DNA of 64,000 nt, from the NCBI GenBank assembly GCA_913057775.1, contig CAJXOG010000001.1, positions 372,001 to 436,000 on the forward strand. The letters run 5' to 3'. The position numbers were made by a program, and so were the translations under genes. This DNA comes from an uncultured Fodinibius sp. (GTDB lineage Bacteria > Bacteroidota > Rhodothermia > Balneolales > Balneolaceae). The notes under the pieces were generated by a model. The model was given only the letters and a program-made list of their open reading frames with translations. It was not told the origin of the DNA and did no database searches. Each line of letters starts with the position of its first letter. The stretch's first letter is position 1. Shown one piece after another: positions 26,525-36,200 of this stretch.

Positions 26525-27142
26525 TTATTCGCTTACAATTACTTTTGCGTGACGGATGGTTCGGTCGCCCATGCGATAACCGCTCTCTACAACATTGAGA
26601 ACGACATCACTGCCAATGCTGTCATCTTCTGGTTTTTGCCGCATCATGGCATCGTGCATATCTACATTAAACGGGACACCTTCTTCATCAATACGTTCTA
26701 CGCCATATTTGTTAAGCACTTCTTTAAATTTATTGGCTACAAGGCTCACACCATCCATCAGGGTATCATTAAACTCGAGCTCTTCAGCCGCCTTCAGCGT
26801 GCGCTGCAGATCATCATTAATCTCCAGAAAATCATCCAGCGCATTGGCTTTGGCCGTTTCATATACCTGTGAACGCTCCCGCTGTACCCGCTTGCGATAA
26901 TTCTCCAACTCAGCAGCTTTACGCAGGTGATTGTCCTTTGCTTCGGCCAGTTCTTCTTCTAATTCCTGCACTTTCTGATCACGTGCAACAAGCAATTCAC
27001 GAAGCTCATCTTCTTCAAAGTCTTCGTACTGAGAATACAGCTCCTCAGTTTCCTCATTTTCTTTTTCAGCTGACTGTTCTTCCTGTTTCTGCCCTTTTTC
27101 AGCTGCTTGCTCCTCTGTTACTTTTTCCTTGGATTCGCTCAT
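26525..27142 (-). CDS. grpE: Nucleotide exchange factor GrpE
   Basis: GrpE releases ADP from DnaK and helps set the heat response. The 205-aa protein has a long acidic Glu/Lys-rich N-terminus (residues 1-50) and a coiled-coil region ending 'KAAELENYRKRVQRERSQVYE'. The C-terminal beta domain contains the family signature around 'VLNKYGVERIDEEGVPFNVDMHDAMM' and 'VVNVVESGYRMGDRTIRHAKVIV'-like wording ('VLNVVESGYRMGDRTIRHAKVIVSE'). It begins the grpE-dnaJ pair and has a structured 181-bp leader region. I saw no CIRCE element. Confidence 0.97.
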   Translation of the reverse strand: MSESKEKVTEEQAAEKGQKQEEQSAEKENEETEELYSQYEDFEEDELRELLVARDQKVQELEEELAEAKDNHLRKAAELENYRKRVQRERSQVYETAKANALDDFLEINDDLQRTLKAAEELEFNDTLMDGVSLVANKFKEVLNKYGVERIDEEGVPFNVDMHDAMMRQKPEDDSIGSDVVLNVVESGYRMGDRTIRHAKVIVSE

Positions 27143-27180
27143 GTGAAATCAAATTAACAATTAAATTCTATTTTGTTTCT

Positions 27181-27296
27181 TGATGGGTAAGAATGCAAAT
27201 AACATGCCATCACCCTATACCTTTAAATCTGCTGACAAAGTTACGGAAGTTCTATTTTCCTTTAGAAGGAAAGATTCAGAGTGTCAGCTTTTTTGT
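27181..27296. other. Structured spacer upstream of grpE (tandem inverted repeats and T tract)
   Basis: Three nested or tandem inverted repeats lie between grpE and the VOC gene: TGATGG/CCATCA (27181-27212), GCTGACA/TGTCAGC (27231-27237 and 27282-27288), and inside the latter a perfect TTTCCTT-TAG-AAGGAAA hairpin (27256-27272). The outer stem is followed on the plus strand by TTTTTT, although no plus-strand gene ends here. It could be a short plus-strand RNA with its own terminator, or a grpE leader structure on the minus strand. I cannot decide from sequence alone. Confidence 0.35.
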
Positions 27297-27323
27297 ATCA
27301 TTATCTAACGCACTAATGAAACA

Positions 27324-27716
27324 TTATTCGTCATCTTCTTCGTAGAAAAACTCCAGCATATTACCGTCGGGATCGGATATAAACACAAATCGACCCCGCT
27401 TGCGATTTGCCGGTCCACTTAAAATAGAAACTTCCTTCTCACGAAAATAATCTGCCATCTCGTCAACCTCTTCCTCAGAATCCAGATAAAACCCAAAATG
27501 ATCTACCCGGTAGTCACGAGATTCCGGATCGTAGCTTGTTTCTGCCTCGACGAGCACCAACGTATCCTCTTCACCAACCTGGTACACAGCCATGCTCTTT
27601 CCCATTTTTCTGAGGAGTTCGAATCCTAAAACATCTCCATAAAACTCTTCGGCACGCTCAATATCATTAACTCGAATAGTAATGTGATTAATACCTGATG
27701 GACTAAAATCTATCAT
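27324..27716 (-). CDS. VOC-superfamily (glyoxalase/dioxygenase fold) protein
   Basis: The 130-aa protein has the two beta-alpha-beta-beta-beta units of the vicinal-oxygen-chelate fold. The start 'GINHITIRVNDIERAEEFYGDVLGFELL' contains the first metal His. 'YRVDHFGFYLDSEEEVDEMADYF' supplies a second His, and 'FVFISDPDGNMLEFFYEED' the Glu of the usual H-H-E metal site. Known members include glyoxalase I, fosfomycin-resistance enzymes and ring-cleaving dioxygenases; nothing here singles out one activity. It lies upstream of grpE on the minus strand and is divergent from rsmI. Confidence 0.87.
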   Translation of the reverse strand: MIDFSPSGINHITIRVNDIERAEEFYGDVLGFELLRKMGKSMAVYQVGEEDTLVLVEAETSYDPESRDYRVDHFGFYLDSEEEVDEMADYFREKEVSILSGPANRKRGRFVFISDPDGNMLEFFYEEDDE

Positions 27717-27934
27717 AATAATTTTGTTTATCTATCTATTTGTTTATAAAATCTGATAGGATTGGTAACACAAAAATCCTCAATCATCATTCCTTTTCTA
27801 ACGCAGCTAAGTATAGCCTTTTTCCGCCTCAATTTCAGCCTGCATAATTACTATAGTCATGTCGATATAGTTAATAAGTTTTTGTTACTTTCATTCGGAT
27901 CTAAACTCACATAATCGAAAACCCTTTTTAGCCG

Positions 27935-28618
27935 TTGAGTACCCTTTATATCGTAGCCACCCCCATTGGTAACCTGGATGATATATCACAGAGATCCATC
28001 CAAACGCTCGAATCGGTTTCTTACATTGCCTGCGAAGATACTCGTACTTCGAGCGTGCTGCTCAACAAGCTGGAGATCGATGCTCAAACCTTTGCCTTCC
28101 ACGCCCATAACGAGCATCAAAAGGTAGAGCATCTGCTCAATATTTTAGATGCACGACAAAATGTAGCCATTATCTCTGATGCCGGTATGCCCGGGATTTC
28201 AGACCCGGGATTTCTGGCTGTTCGCGCCGCTCATCAGTCCGGACATTCGGTTTCCGTGATTCCCGGTCCCGATGCTGCCACAACCGCTCTTGTTGCCAGT
28301 GGGCTGCCATGCGACAAATATGTTTTCGAAGGATTTTTACCGCAAAAAAAGGGACGTCAAAAGCAGCTAAAACAACTGGTGGACGAAGAGCGCAGCATTG
28401 TGTTATACGAAAGTCCGCATCGCCTGATGAAACTACTCGAAGAACTGCGAAAATATATGGGCGATCAGCGTATGATGGCAGTCTGCCGCGAACTCACCAA
28501 AAAATTCGAAGAAGTCATTCGAGGATCTATTAAATCGGTGTACGATACTTTTCAGCTGCGTGATGATATAAAAGGAGAAATCGTCGTTATTATTGCCCCA
28601 AAAGACTACAGCGAATGA
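27935..28618 (+). CDS. rsmI: 16S rRNA (cytidine1402-2'-O)-methyltransferase
   Basis: RsmI methylates the ribose of C1402 in the 16S decoding centre using SAM. The 227-aa protein has the SAM-binding start 'STLYIVATPIGNLDDISQRSIQTLESV' and the signatures 'IACEDTRTSSVLLNKL' and 'AIISDAGMPGISDPGF', all typical of the tetrapyrrole-methylase fold of RsmI. The reading starts with TTG (27935), since no ATG precedes the conserved N-terminus. At 227 aa it lacks the C-terminal extension of the longer E. coli enzyme, as is common in Bacteroidota. It overlaps lnt by 4 bp (ATGA). Confidence 0.95.
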   Translation: MSTLYIVATPIGNLDDISQRSIQTLESVSYIACEDTRTSSVLLNKLEIDAQTFAFHAHNEHQKVEHLLNILDARQNVAIISDAGMPGISDPGFLAVRAAHQSGHSVSVIPGPDAATTALVASGLPCDKYVFEGFLPQKKGRQKQLKQLVDEERSIVLYESPHRLMKLLEELRKYMGDQRMMAVCRELTKKFEEVIRGSIKSVYDTFQLRDDIKGEIVVIIAPKDYSE

Positions 28619-30192
28619 AACATACAATGCAAAAATTCTGGAATAACAGCTGGCTATTATCAGTCATGGCGGGAATTCTGCTGGGACTAAGTTATCCGCC
28701 TATACCTCTGCCCTTTCTTATCTTTCCAGCATTTCTGTTCATTTTCCGTATCGTTGATCTGTCTGATTCTGCCCGTGAAGCAGCTTACAAAGTCTATCCG
28801 GCATTTCTCATCTGGAATATCATTACTACCTACTGGCTTGTGATGGCAACTGTTGCAGGCGGAGTCGCCGCCATCTTGGCTAATGCCGCAGTAATGACCA
28901 TTCCCGTGATGCTACAATATAAAGTCCAACAGCCGAATTTTTCGCCATGGCTCATCGCTCTCTTTCAAACAGCTTTCTGGCTTAGTTATGAATATCTGCA
29001 CCACCTATGGGATTTGGCTTGGCCGTGGCTGGCTGTGGGTAACGCATGGGCAAATGTACCTCAGTTAGTACAATACATCTCCGTAACCGGATACTGGGGT
29101 ATCTCATTCTGGGTTATTTTTGCCGTAGCGCTGGGCTACCAGTACCTGAAAAAGCCCAATCAATCCACGAAAATGGCACTTATATCAGTGCTGCTGATAT
29201 TTCCTATTTGGTCCATTTCGATTTCCTTTTTTGGAAGTGAGACAGACCACCAACAAACCCATAAAGTGGTCGTGGTACAGCCCAACTTTGACTCCTATGA
29301 GCCCAATGGCGGATTTGACAGTGCACAGCAAGCCAATAACCATCTTCTTGCGCTTACCGACTCGGTAATCACCGAAAAGACCCAGCTCATCGTCTGGCCG
29401 GAAAATGCCGTACAGAATCAAATTCTGAATATAGATGGATATCGAAGTTCTTCCGATCAAACCAAAAACCAGCTAAATAACTATGCTAATAAATGGGATG
29501 CTAAACTGATTACCGGCGCTACCTTTTTTGAATTTTATCAGAATAGTGATACCCCTTCCCTGCCCCGTACTAATAAGCGCGGCGCCTACTTAGCCTTCAA
29601 TGCTGCGCTCGGGTTTTATCCCGATAAACCGATGGAGACTTACCGCAAGCATAACCTGGTGCCCATCGTAGAGCGCATTCCCTTTGTCCACTTTCTAAAC
29701 ACCATCGATGTTTTTGGATGGGTGGACTGGAATCAAATACAAGGATATGGAAAGGGACATCATCCTGATCAGTTTTCGGTCAATGGCACCGCAACACCAG
29801 CACTTATCTGTTACGATTCGGTATTTCCAAACTGGATACTTAACTACGTGCGCAATGGGGCTGGCTACCTGACTATCATCACCAACGATGGCTGGTGGGG
29901 TAACACTAGCGGACATTCACAGCACTTTGCCTATGCGCGGCTGCGGGCCATCGAATTCGATCGGTGGATCGTGCGCAGCGCCAACAACGGTATTTCGGGC
30001 ATTATCGCGCCGGACGGTTCCGTGAAAGTGGAAACGCCCTACTGGAAAACCACGGCTTTTAACTACGACGTACCGGTACTCACCTCCCAAACATTTTATA
30101 CTCGCTTTGGCGATTGGCTGCCCTATCTGATGATGGCTCTCTCAGTATTTGGTATAGGATTTTCTTTCTTAAGCATGAAAAACAAGAATTAA
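28615..30192 (+). CDS. lnt: Apolipoprotein N-acyltransferase
   Basis: Lnt adds the third acyl chain to the N-terminal Cys of lipoproteins in the inner membrane. The 525-aa protein has about six N-terminal membrane helices (residues 10-205), a periplasmic nitrilase-like domain and a last helix near 500. The catalytic triad residues are visible in 'LIVWPENAVQ' (Glu), 'YRKHNLVPIVERIPF' (Lys) and 'PALICYDSVFPNWI' (Cys). The downstream 'TNDGWWGNTSGHSQHFAYARLRAIEFDRWIVRSANNGISG' is also a signature. Translation is coupled to rsmI. The window contains likely substrates: GH97, M48 and the plug lipoprotein. Confidence 0.96.
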   Translation: MKHTMQKFWNNSWLLSVMAGILLGLSYPPIPLPFLIFPAFLFIFRIVDLSDSAREAAYKVYPAFLIWNIITTYWLVMATVAGGVAAILANAAVMTIPVMLQYKVQQPNFSPWLIALFQTAFWLSYEYLHHLWDLAWPWLAVGNAWANVPQLVQYISVTGYWGISFWVIFAVALGYQYLKKPNQSTKMALISVLLIFPIWSISISFFGSETDHQQTHKVVVVQPNFDSYEPNGGFDSAQQANNHLLALTDSVITEKTQLIVWPENAVQNQILNIDGYRSSSDQTKNQLNNYANKWDAKLITGATFFEFYQNSDTPSLPRTNKRGAYLAFNAALGFYPDKPMETYRKHNLVPIVERIPFVHFLNTIDVFGWVDWNQIQGYGKGHHPDQFSVNGTATPALICYDSVFPNWILNYVRNGAGYLTIITNDGWWGNTSGHSQHFAYARLRAIEFDRWIVRSANNGISGIIAPDGSVKVETPYWKTTAFNYDVPVLTSQTFYTRFGDWLPYLMMALSVFGIGFSFLSMKNKN

Positions 30193-30248
30193 GTTCAGCC
30201 TTACTAAGCTTGAAAGTTTAATTAAAGCTAATAATTACCGAATAATAC

Positions 30249-33200
30249 CTAGTTTGACCGAATGGATACCACAATATTAAATAAGATATCGTGATCAGTT
30301 CGACCATACACCCCTGATGTTTTGGGTATCAACTTGCTGTAGTTGTATTCAAAATTAGCCTGTATCATCTGTGAAAACTGGTACCCAATAACGGCTGATC
30401 CGTTGATACGGGCCTGTCCCCCCGTCACCGTGCTTGAGAAGTCTGCCCGATCGGGATCTTTGATAATATCATCCGGTCCAGCAGCAAGCGCTTCATCAAG
30501 ATCGGAATCGAGCTCAAATTTCTTTTCTTCGTCTTCGATATAGCTCCCATTCAGGGTTATATCCACGGCATTATCCAAGCGCTTGAAAAATGGAATCTTG
30601 AAATTACGGATGGTATACGCAAAGGTTAGTTTGAGTCCCTTGGACAGGCGCTCAATCACCGTGGAGTTCGACAGTGCCAGGCTCGTTACTTTGCTCTGTT
30701 CGTATTGAATATTCGTCCTGAGATTCGATTCCCAAGTCAAATTTAATCCTACCAACGGACTGAATCGCTTTTCAATATTAATGCTATTGGGTTCAAACTC
30801 AGGACGTCGATTTGTAACTGAATAAGCGCCCAGCGAAATATCCGGCAACAGACTTTGATCGGCATTAAAAACCCATCCTAAACGGTATGTACCGCTGTAA
30901 TTATGTGATATTGATGCCCGAGACATAAAATCCCCGAAATAGGGGATAAATTTTTCGAGTCCCGTCCATGTAATGCGCCATCCCGGAAGTGGAAAGGGCG
31001 TAAAGTTACGATCCCCAATAGCTCCCTGGCTAAAGGCGAGATATGACTGTCTGAAATCCTCTTGGAGAGCCGTTCGGCCCAATACCGTTCGTCCATCGCT
31101 ATTGCCGGTAGAATCGGTAATATCAGTATTATCGCCAATATCATCAAAAGCAGTACGTAACTGCTTCTTGAAAAATGCTTCATACCCGCTTCCAAAAGCC
31201 CAAATACTCGAAGAAATGGATCCATTTTGCGAACGCACTGTACTTAAATTTTGATTGGGATCTATGGTGATCGACTTAGTATTCGTTTCATTCCATTTCG
31301 AATTCCAGGATAAATCGATGGTTAAATTATCAAAAGGCTGTAAGCGCGACCGAACGGTAATATCATCCGTTAAATTACGGTTTGATGGAAGCTGCAGTGA
31401 AGAATTTTCACTCGGATTTTCGATTAGCTGATTGAGGCCAATTTCGTTTGCAAACCCCGTACGATACGAAAACGGAGGGGAATATTCTCCACTACTGCGT
31501 CCAAACATATCATACAGGGGCGATGTGCCCGCATATCCACTTTGAAGCGAACTCTGTGAGATATTAAATGAAAAGTCCATAGACTGTATGCTCAATATCC
31601 CTCCTACAACCTTTTTTCCAATGTCACCAATGGTTTTGCCGAATTGTTTTTCGGTTAGTCCTGTTGTCGTATCAGCCGGAAAAGAACTATTTGAATTCTG
31701 ATTATTTTGCAGATTCCGATACCAATCCATTCCGTTTAGCAAACTTCGGATATTGAAATCCAGCGTCTGGTTTAGCGAAAAGTTATTTGATACGTTTGCC
31801 CCCAAATCTGATCCTCGCGGACTGTTTCTCCACTGATATCCACCGCTGTAGTTAGCCGAATAGTTTATCCAGTCCAACGCACTAACTTTGTTTAACCTGG
31901 GCTGCCAGGCAGCGGTATACGACTCTTGGTAGTTGCTGCGCCTTGACGAGAGGGTATCAAAAACAAGATCACTTAATACATCAAAAGAAGGACGTACTGA
32001 ATATTGAGTAGAATCGGCCATGGGATTACCCGGACCAGCCTCCTCAACCCCCGCTCTAGACAAATCAAAGACGGTGCGAGACCTAAAAGTAGTTTTAATG
32101 GTTGGCGTAATATTATATCCCAAGCCAAATTCAGTATCGTATGTAAAGCTATGCGATTGCTGCAGTGCATTTTCCAAGTCAGGATCAGAAATTCTGCGAA
32201 GCTGTTCGTCGTATTCCCGATCCATACCCACCGAAGCATTGATAGATGCCGGAGTATATCCCAACTTTATACCCGCCAATGGATGTATTAACGGCACATT
32301 CCCTAAAAATCCAAGTGGTCGAAATACCTTTGTTTGAGGAAAGCTATAATTGTACCGCACCGAACCGCTGTAATTCCAGTTATCCTGTTGCTGGTACTGT
32401 GGGTTTCTTCGCTCCGTAACGTTGTAGACATAATTAACCGTTGTTTTATCGAGCGTATATTCGGCCAGGCTTGACTGCGATCTCGACTTTGATAGGTTCG
32501 ACACATTTATGGAATAACTCTCAGTTACCGTCTGACTTTCCCGAACACGCTGATCAATAATTTGTTGTTTTTGGGACTCGGAAATATCATTCCGGGCTTG
32601 TACAGCGTTTTCAAATTCCGAAAGCCGGACATCACCCTGATTAGGTAAATACCGGGGTGTTGATGATGAGCGTCGAGTGGAAAGTGATACCGGGATATTC
32701 CAGCCAAAACGATCAGGTATAAACTTGTGCATATTGACAGTTGAATTCAGATCATACGCCTGTACATCAGACATACGGCGCTGTCCCAATCGCGAATTAA
32801 GGGCTCCAAAACCATCGGTTTCTCTATTAAAGTTTGCATTGACTGTAGCAAAATCGGCTAGCTTCATCTCTGCTTTGGCATTGGCTGCCCAACCCGACTT
32901 ATTATCAAAACCAGAGACCCGCAGCTCGTTAAACCAAAACTGTCCATTCAAAGAAGCAATGCCGCCCTCATCGGGATTTTGCGGATCAAAGGGATTTTGG
33001 ATGCCCATACCAATTTCACCGACCCTGTCCAACGAAGGATTTCCTTTGACTCCAATAATCGCACCGGGTGGTGCATTCTCCAATAAATCTCCGCGCTCAA
33101 ATACCGTATTACTTTCAACCCCCTGTTGATCACGCAATTGTTTAAGCTCATTAAATGCCCGCAGCAAAATATTCATGCTGTTTTCTTCGTACAGCCACAC

Positions 33201-36200
33201 CTCCTCGGCCTCCATCTCACGCTCCGCCTCACCCATTTCACTCAATTGTTCAGTGCTATACGGATAATTTGGATCGGAAGGCGAAATAGGTTGACGATAC
33301 TCGTAAAAGTTGTTGGTCAGATCCGTACCAAAACGTACAACAAGCTCTGCATCACCGCGGTTATCGTATCCTTCCCCGTGTACAAACATTCGTACGTTAG
33401 AGTAGTTAATCATATTCAATCCCCCGGGATAGACACGCTTCATCATCTTCAGCTCACCGGGTCCTAGATTTTCTATATTCATCGTGATCGACTGCTCGTT
33501 GGCAATGGTCTGCCGCTGACGGTCACGATTAACGGCTCGAATCGCACCCTCGGGCTGGCGATATGGAATTGGACTGCGCTGGCTGTTTTCTTCAATATTG
33601 ACAGATGAAATATTGAACTCACCCTGCGTCGTGCCTTGCTGCTGATCCACATTTTCGGCCGGCCGCCATTGACTTCCTACCAGCTCAAACGTAGCAAAAC
33701 GCAGGGTAAACGGCTTCTCATACCCCGATAACCAAACCCTGATATATGAAATATTCTGGAAATTTTCGATGCCGCCAACTTTTCGTACCCAGTCTTCCAG
33801 CGGCAGACGCACCTGGTACCACCGATCCTGCTGATTGGCTCCGTCCACTTTATCTACAATAAAAGTACCCTCGGAACCCGGTTCCAGCTCAGAAAAATCG
33901 GCGGGATTCCAGTCAATTTCATACTGAAAATAAGCGTTATTCTGCTCAACAATTGATGGAGTTATTAATCCCTCGGTATCGGGCTTGTTCGTTACAGCTC
34001 TTTTTTCGCCCTCGTTTGGCGGTGTATTCCCATCGTGATAGCCATACATGCGCGAAAACCGTTCCTGAAGATCGCCATTGCCAGCCTGGCTCTCTCCATA
34101 GTATACGTAATCATCATTAGAGGGATCATCTACAATTTGCTCATACTCATCACTTGCAATCCCATACTCTGAAGCCATGGATTCAATAAATTCCGAGAAA
34201 AGATTCTGCTCATTCTTGTTGGCAATCCCACCTTCGTTCGGAGCCCCATCCAATCCTACATCTGACAACCCCCGTGTATCATTAGAAAACTGTCCCTCTG
34301 GAGCAGGCAATGGGGTAGGAATATATGATCGCGACTGCCCGCTAATATTATCCTCTTGTAAATCCTGGGGGCGGCGAACCAACCCATCTTCGGTATTGGT
34401 TTTGAAGTTGGGAACCACATCTTCAGAAACAACCCCAATATCGATATAAATTTTTCCCTCATAATCCTGCAGATCTTGGGCCGATGGACTTCGGCCATTG
34501 GGTAATACCGACTGCATCCAAAATTCCAAGAATTCAATATTATTTTGCGTCAAGTCTTCCTGACCGGAAGGCAGCGTAGTCGTCATCCCACTCCAGGTGC
34601 GCTCCGGCTCATCCTCCAATAGCGTTCTCAAATTCTCATTATAGTTATACGGCCCTCGCTTAGTGGGATCGAAATAGACATCCAGCGTACTAATAAAATT
34701 TTCTTCGGTAAGCACATCCCGGTTCGGAAAAACATCCGTCACCCTAACCTGCTCAGTTTCGGGATTAAAATTAACGCCACCCAAAATTTGATCAATATTT
34801 TGAGGAATACTGTACCATGCAAAAGTCCCCCGAAGATCGGAACGAGCAATTTTATCAGCAATATTTGTCGATGGGTTCTGCGGCGGATTTTCCTCAAAAA
34901 ACATCTCATCCGGCCCATAGCCCGGTAAAGCTGCAGGTGCTGCCGCAAGATTCCACCGCCCGGGATTCATAAAACTCAATCCAATATCTGAACCTTCAAA
35001 ATCATCAATAAAGGACAGTCCGTTTTCTTCATCTTCAAATAGGCGATTATTTTCAATGGCATCATTCACCGCACTTGTTTGAGATACACCCGGACGCAAA
35101 TGAGCAAATTCTCCGCTTAACGTAAAGCTTGAATTTTCTTTTGTCTGCAACAGTGGTATTTGATCAATCAATCGTGTAAGCCATGGGGTATCGAAGTGAG
35201 CATTAGCGTCAAACCCTACCACTGAATTGTTAACCGGTTCATCGCCAATACGAATCTTATCCTGCAAGGGACGCTCTTTGAGTTTAAAATAGGTGCTTCC
35301 CAGCGAAATATTGTCCGTAAACTGATACTTTGCCCTTAAGCCGGTAAAGCTCTTTTTTCCAATCTGCGTAAGCTGGTTATTTTCATATTCAATTTTAATT
35401 TCCTGTCCCCGGCGGAGGTATTGCTCATTTAAGATGGTAATACTTCCTATGGAATAGTCTACGGCATAATCGGTTCCTTCCTGTAACTCGCGGCCGTTTG
35501 CAAATACTTTTACTGAACCTTCAACCAACGAATATCCCAGCGAATAACTTGAGGAAATACTACCCTTTGAGCTTCCCTGAATACGGTAAAAGCTATTTTT
35601 TGAACTTTGATTCGCATTTACCTTTTTCTCGTTATAAAGTTCATCAAAAGTAAGGTCACTGACACGATCGGACGGAGTCCCGGATTCTGTAAGCAACTGT
35701 TCAATACGCGATCCGAAAGGCTCCAAATAAGGAAAAACAAGCGTGCCGGTAGAAGGCTCCAATACCGTTGTGCTAAAATCGATTTTATTATCAGGATTCA
35801 ACGCTCCCTGCTGATCAACCCGGTCGAGCCCTAAATCCTGCAGTAAAATTTGATCACGTTGTGGTAACGAACTGCTGGGCACATTTTGTTCGGTATATTT
35901 GATATCAAGTTCTAATCCATCCTGCGTTAAATTATTTGCTCCCAGCGAGTACACATTTTTCATCATCAAGTCCCACAAAATATTTGAGGTCGTCACCGTT
36001 TGGGGCCGTAACAACTTTAAATACATGCGTTCATTGCCGCCTTGGCTCACATCCCCCACACTTATCGTTTCGCCAGTCTGGGGGTCGCGATACTTAAAAG
36101 AAACAGCCAATGCCTGCCGCGAACCCAAATTCCGTTTGATGGATATATAACCCAGATTCCGATCCAGGCTATAATCAGCTCCCTGCTGCAATGGAACAAA

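Noticed and set aside
26525-27323. CIRCE element (TTAGCACTC-N9-GAGTGCTAA) upstream of grpE
   Set aside because: I looked for it and found only unrelated inverted repeats.
30878-31225. Several 60-150 aa ORFs antisense or out of frame within sprA (e.g. 31004, 32677, 36705)
   Set aside because: They are all fully contained in the strongly supported sprA frame and show no domain, start signal or conserved composition.
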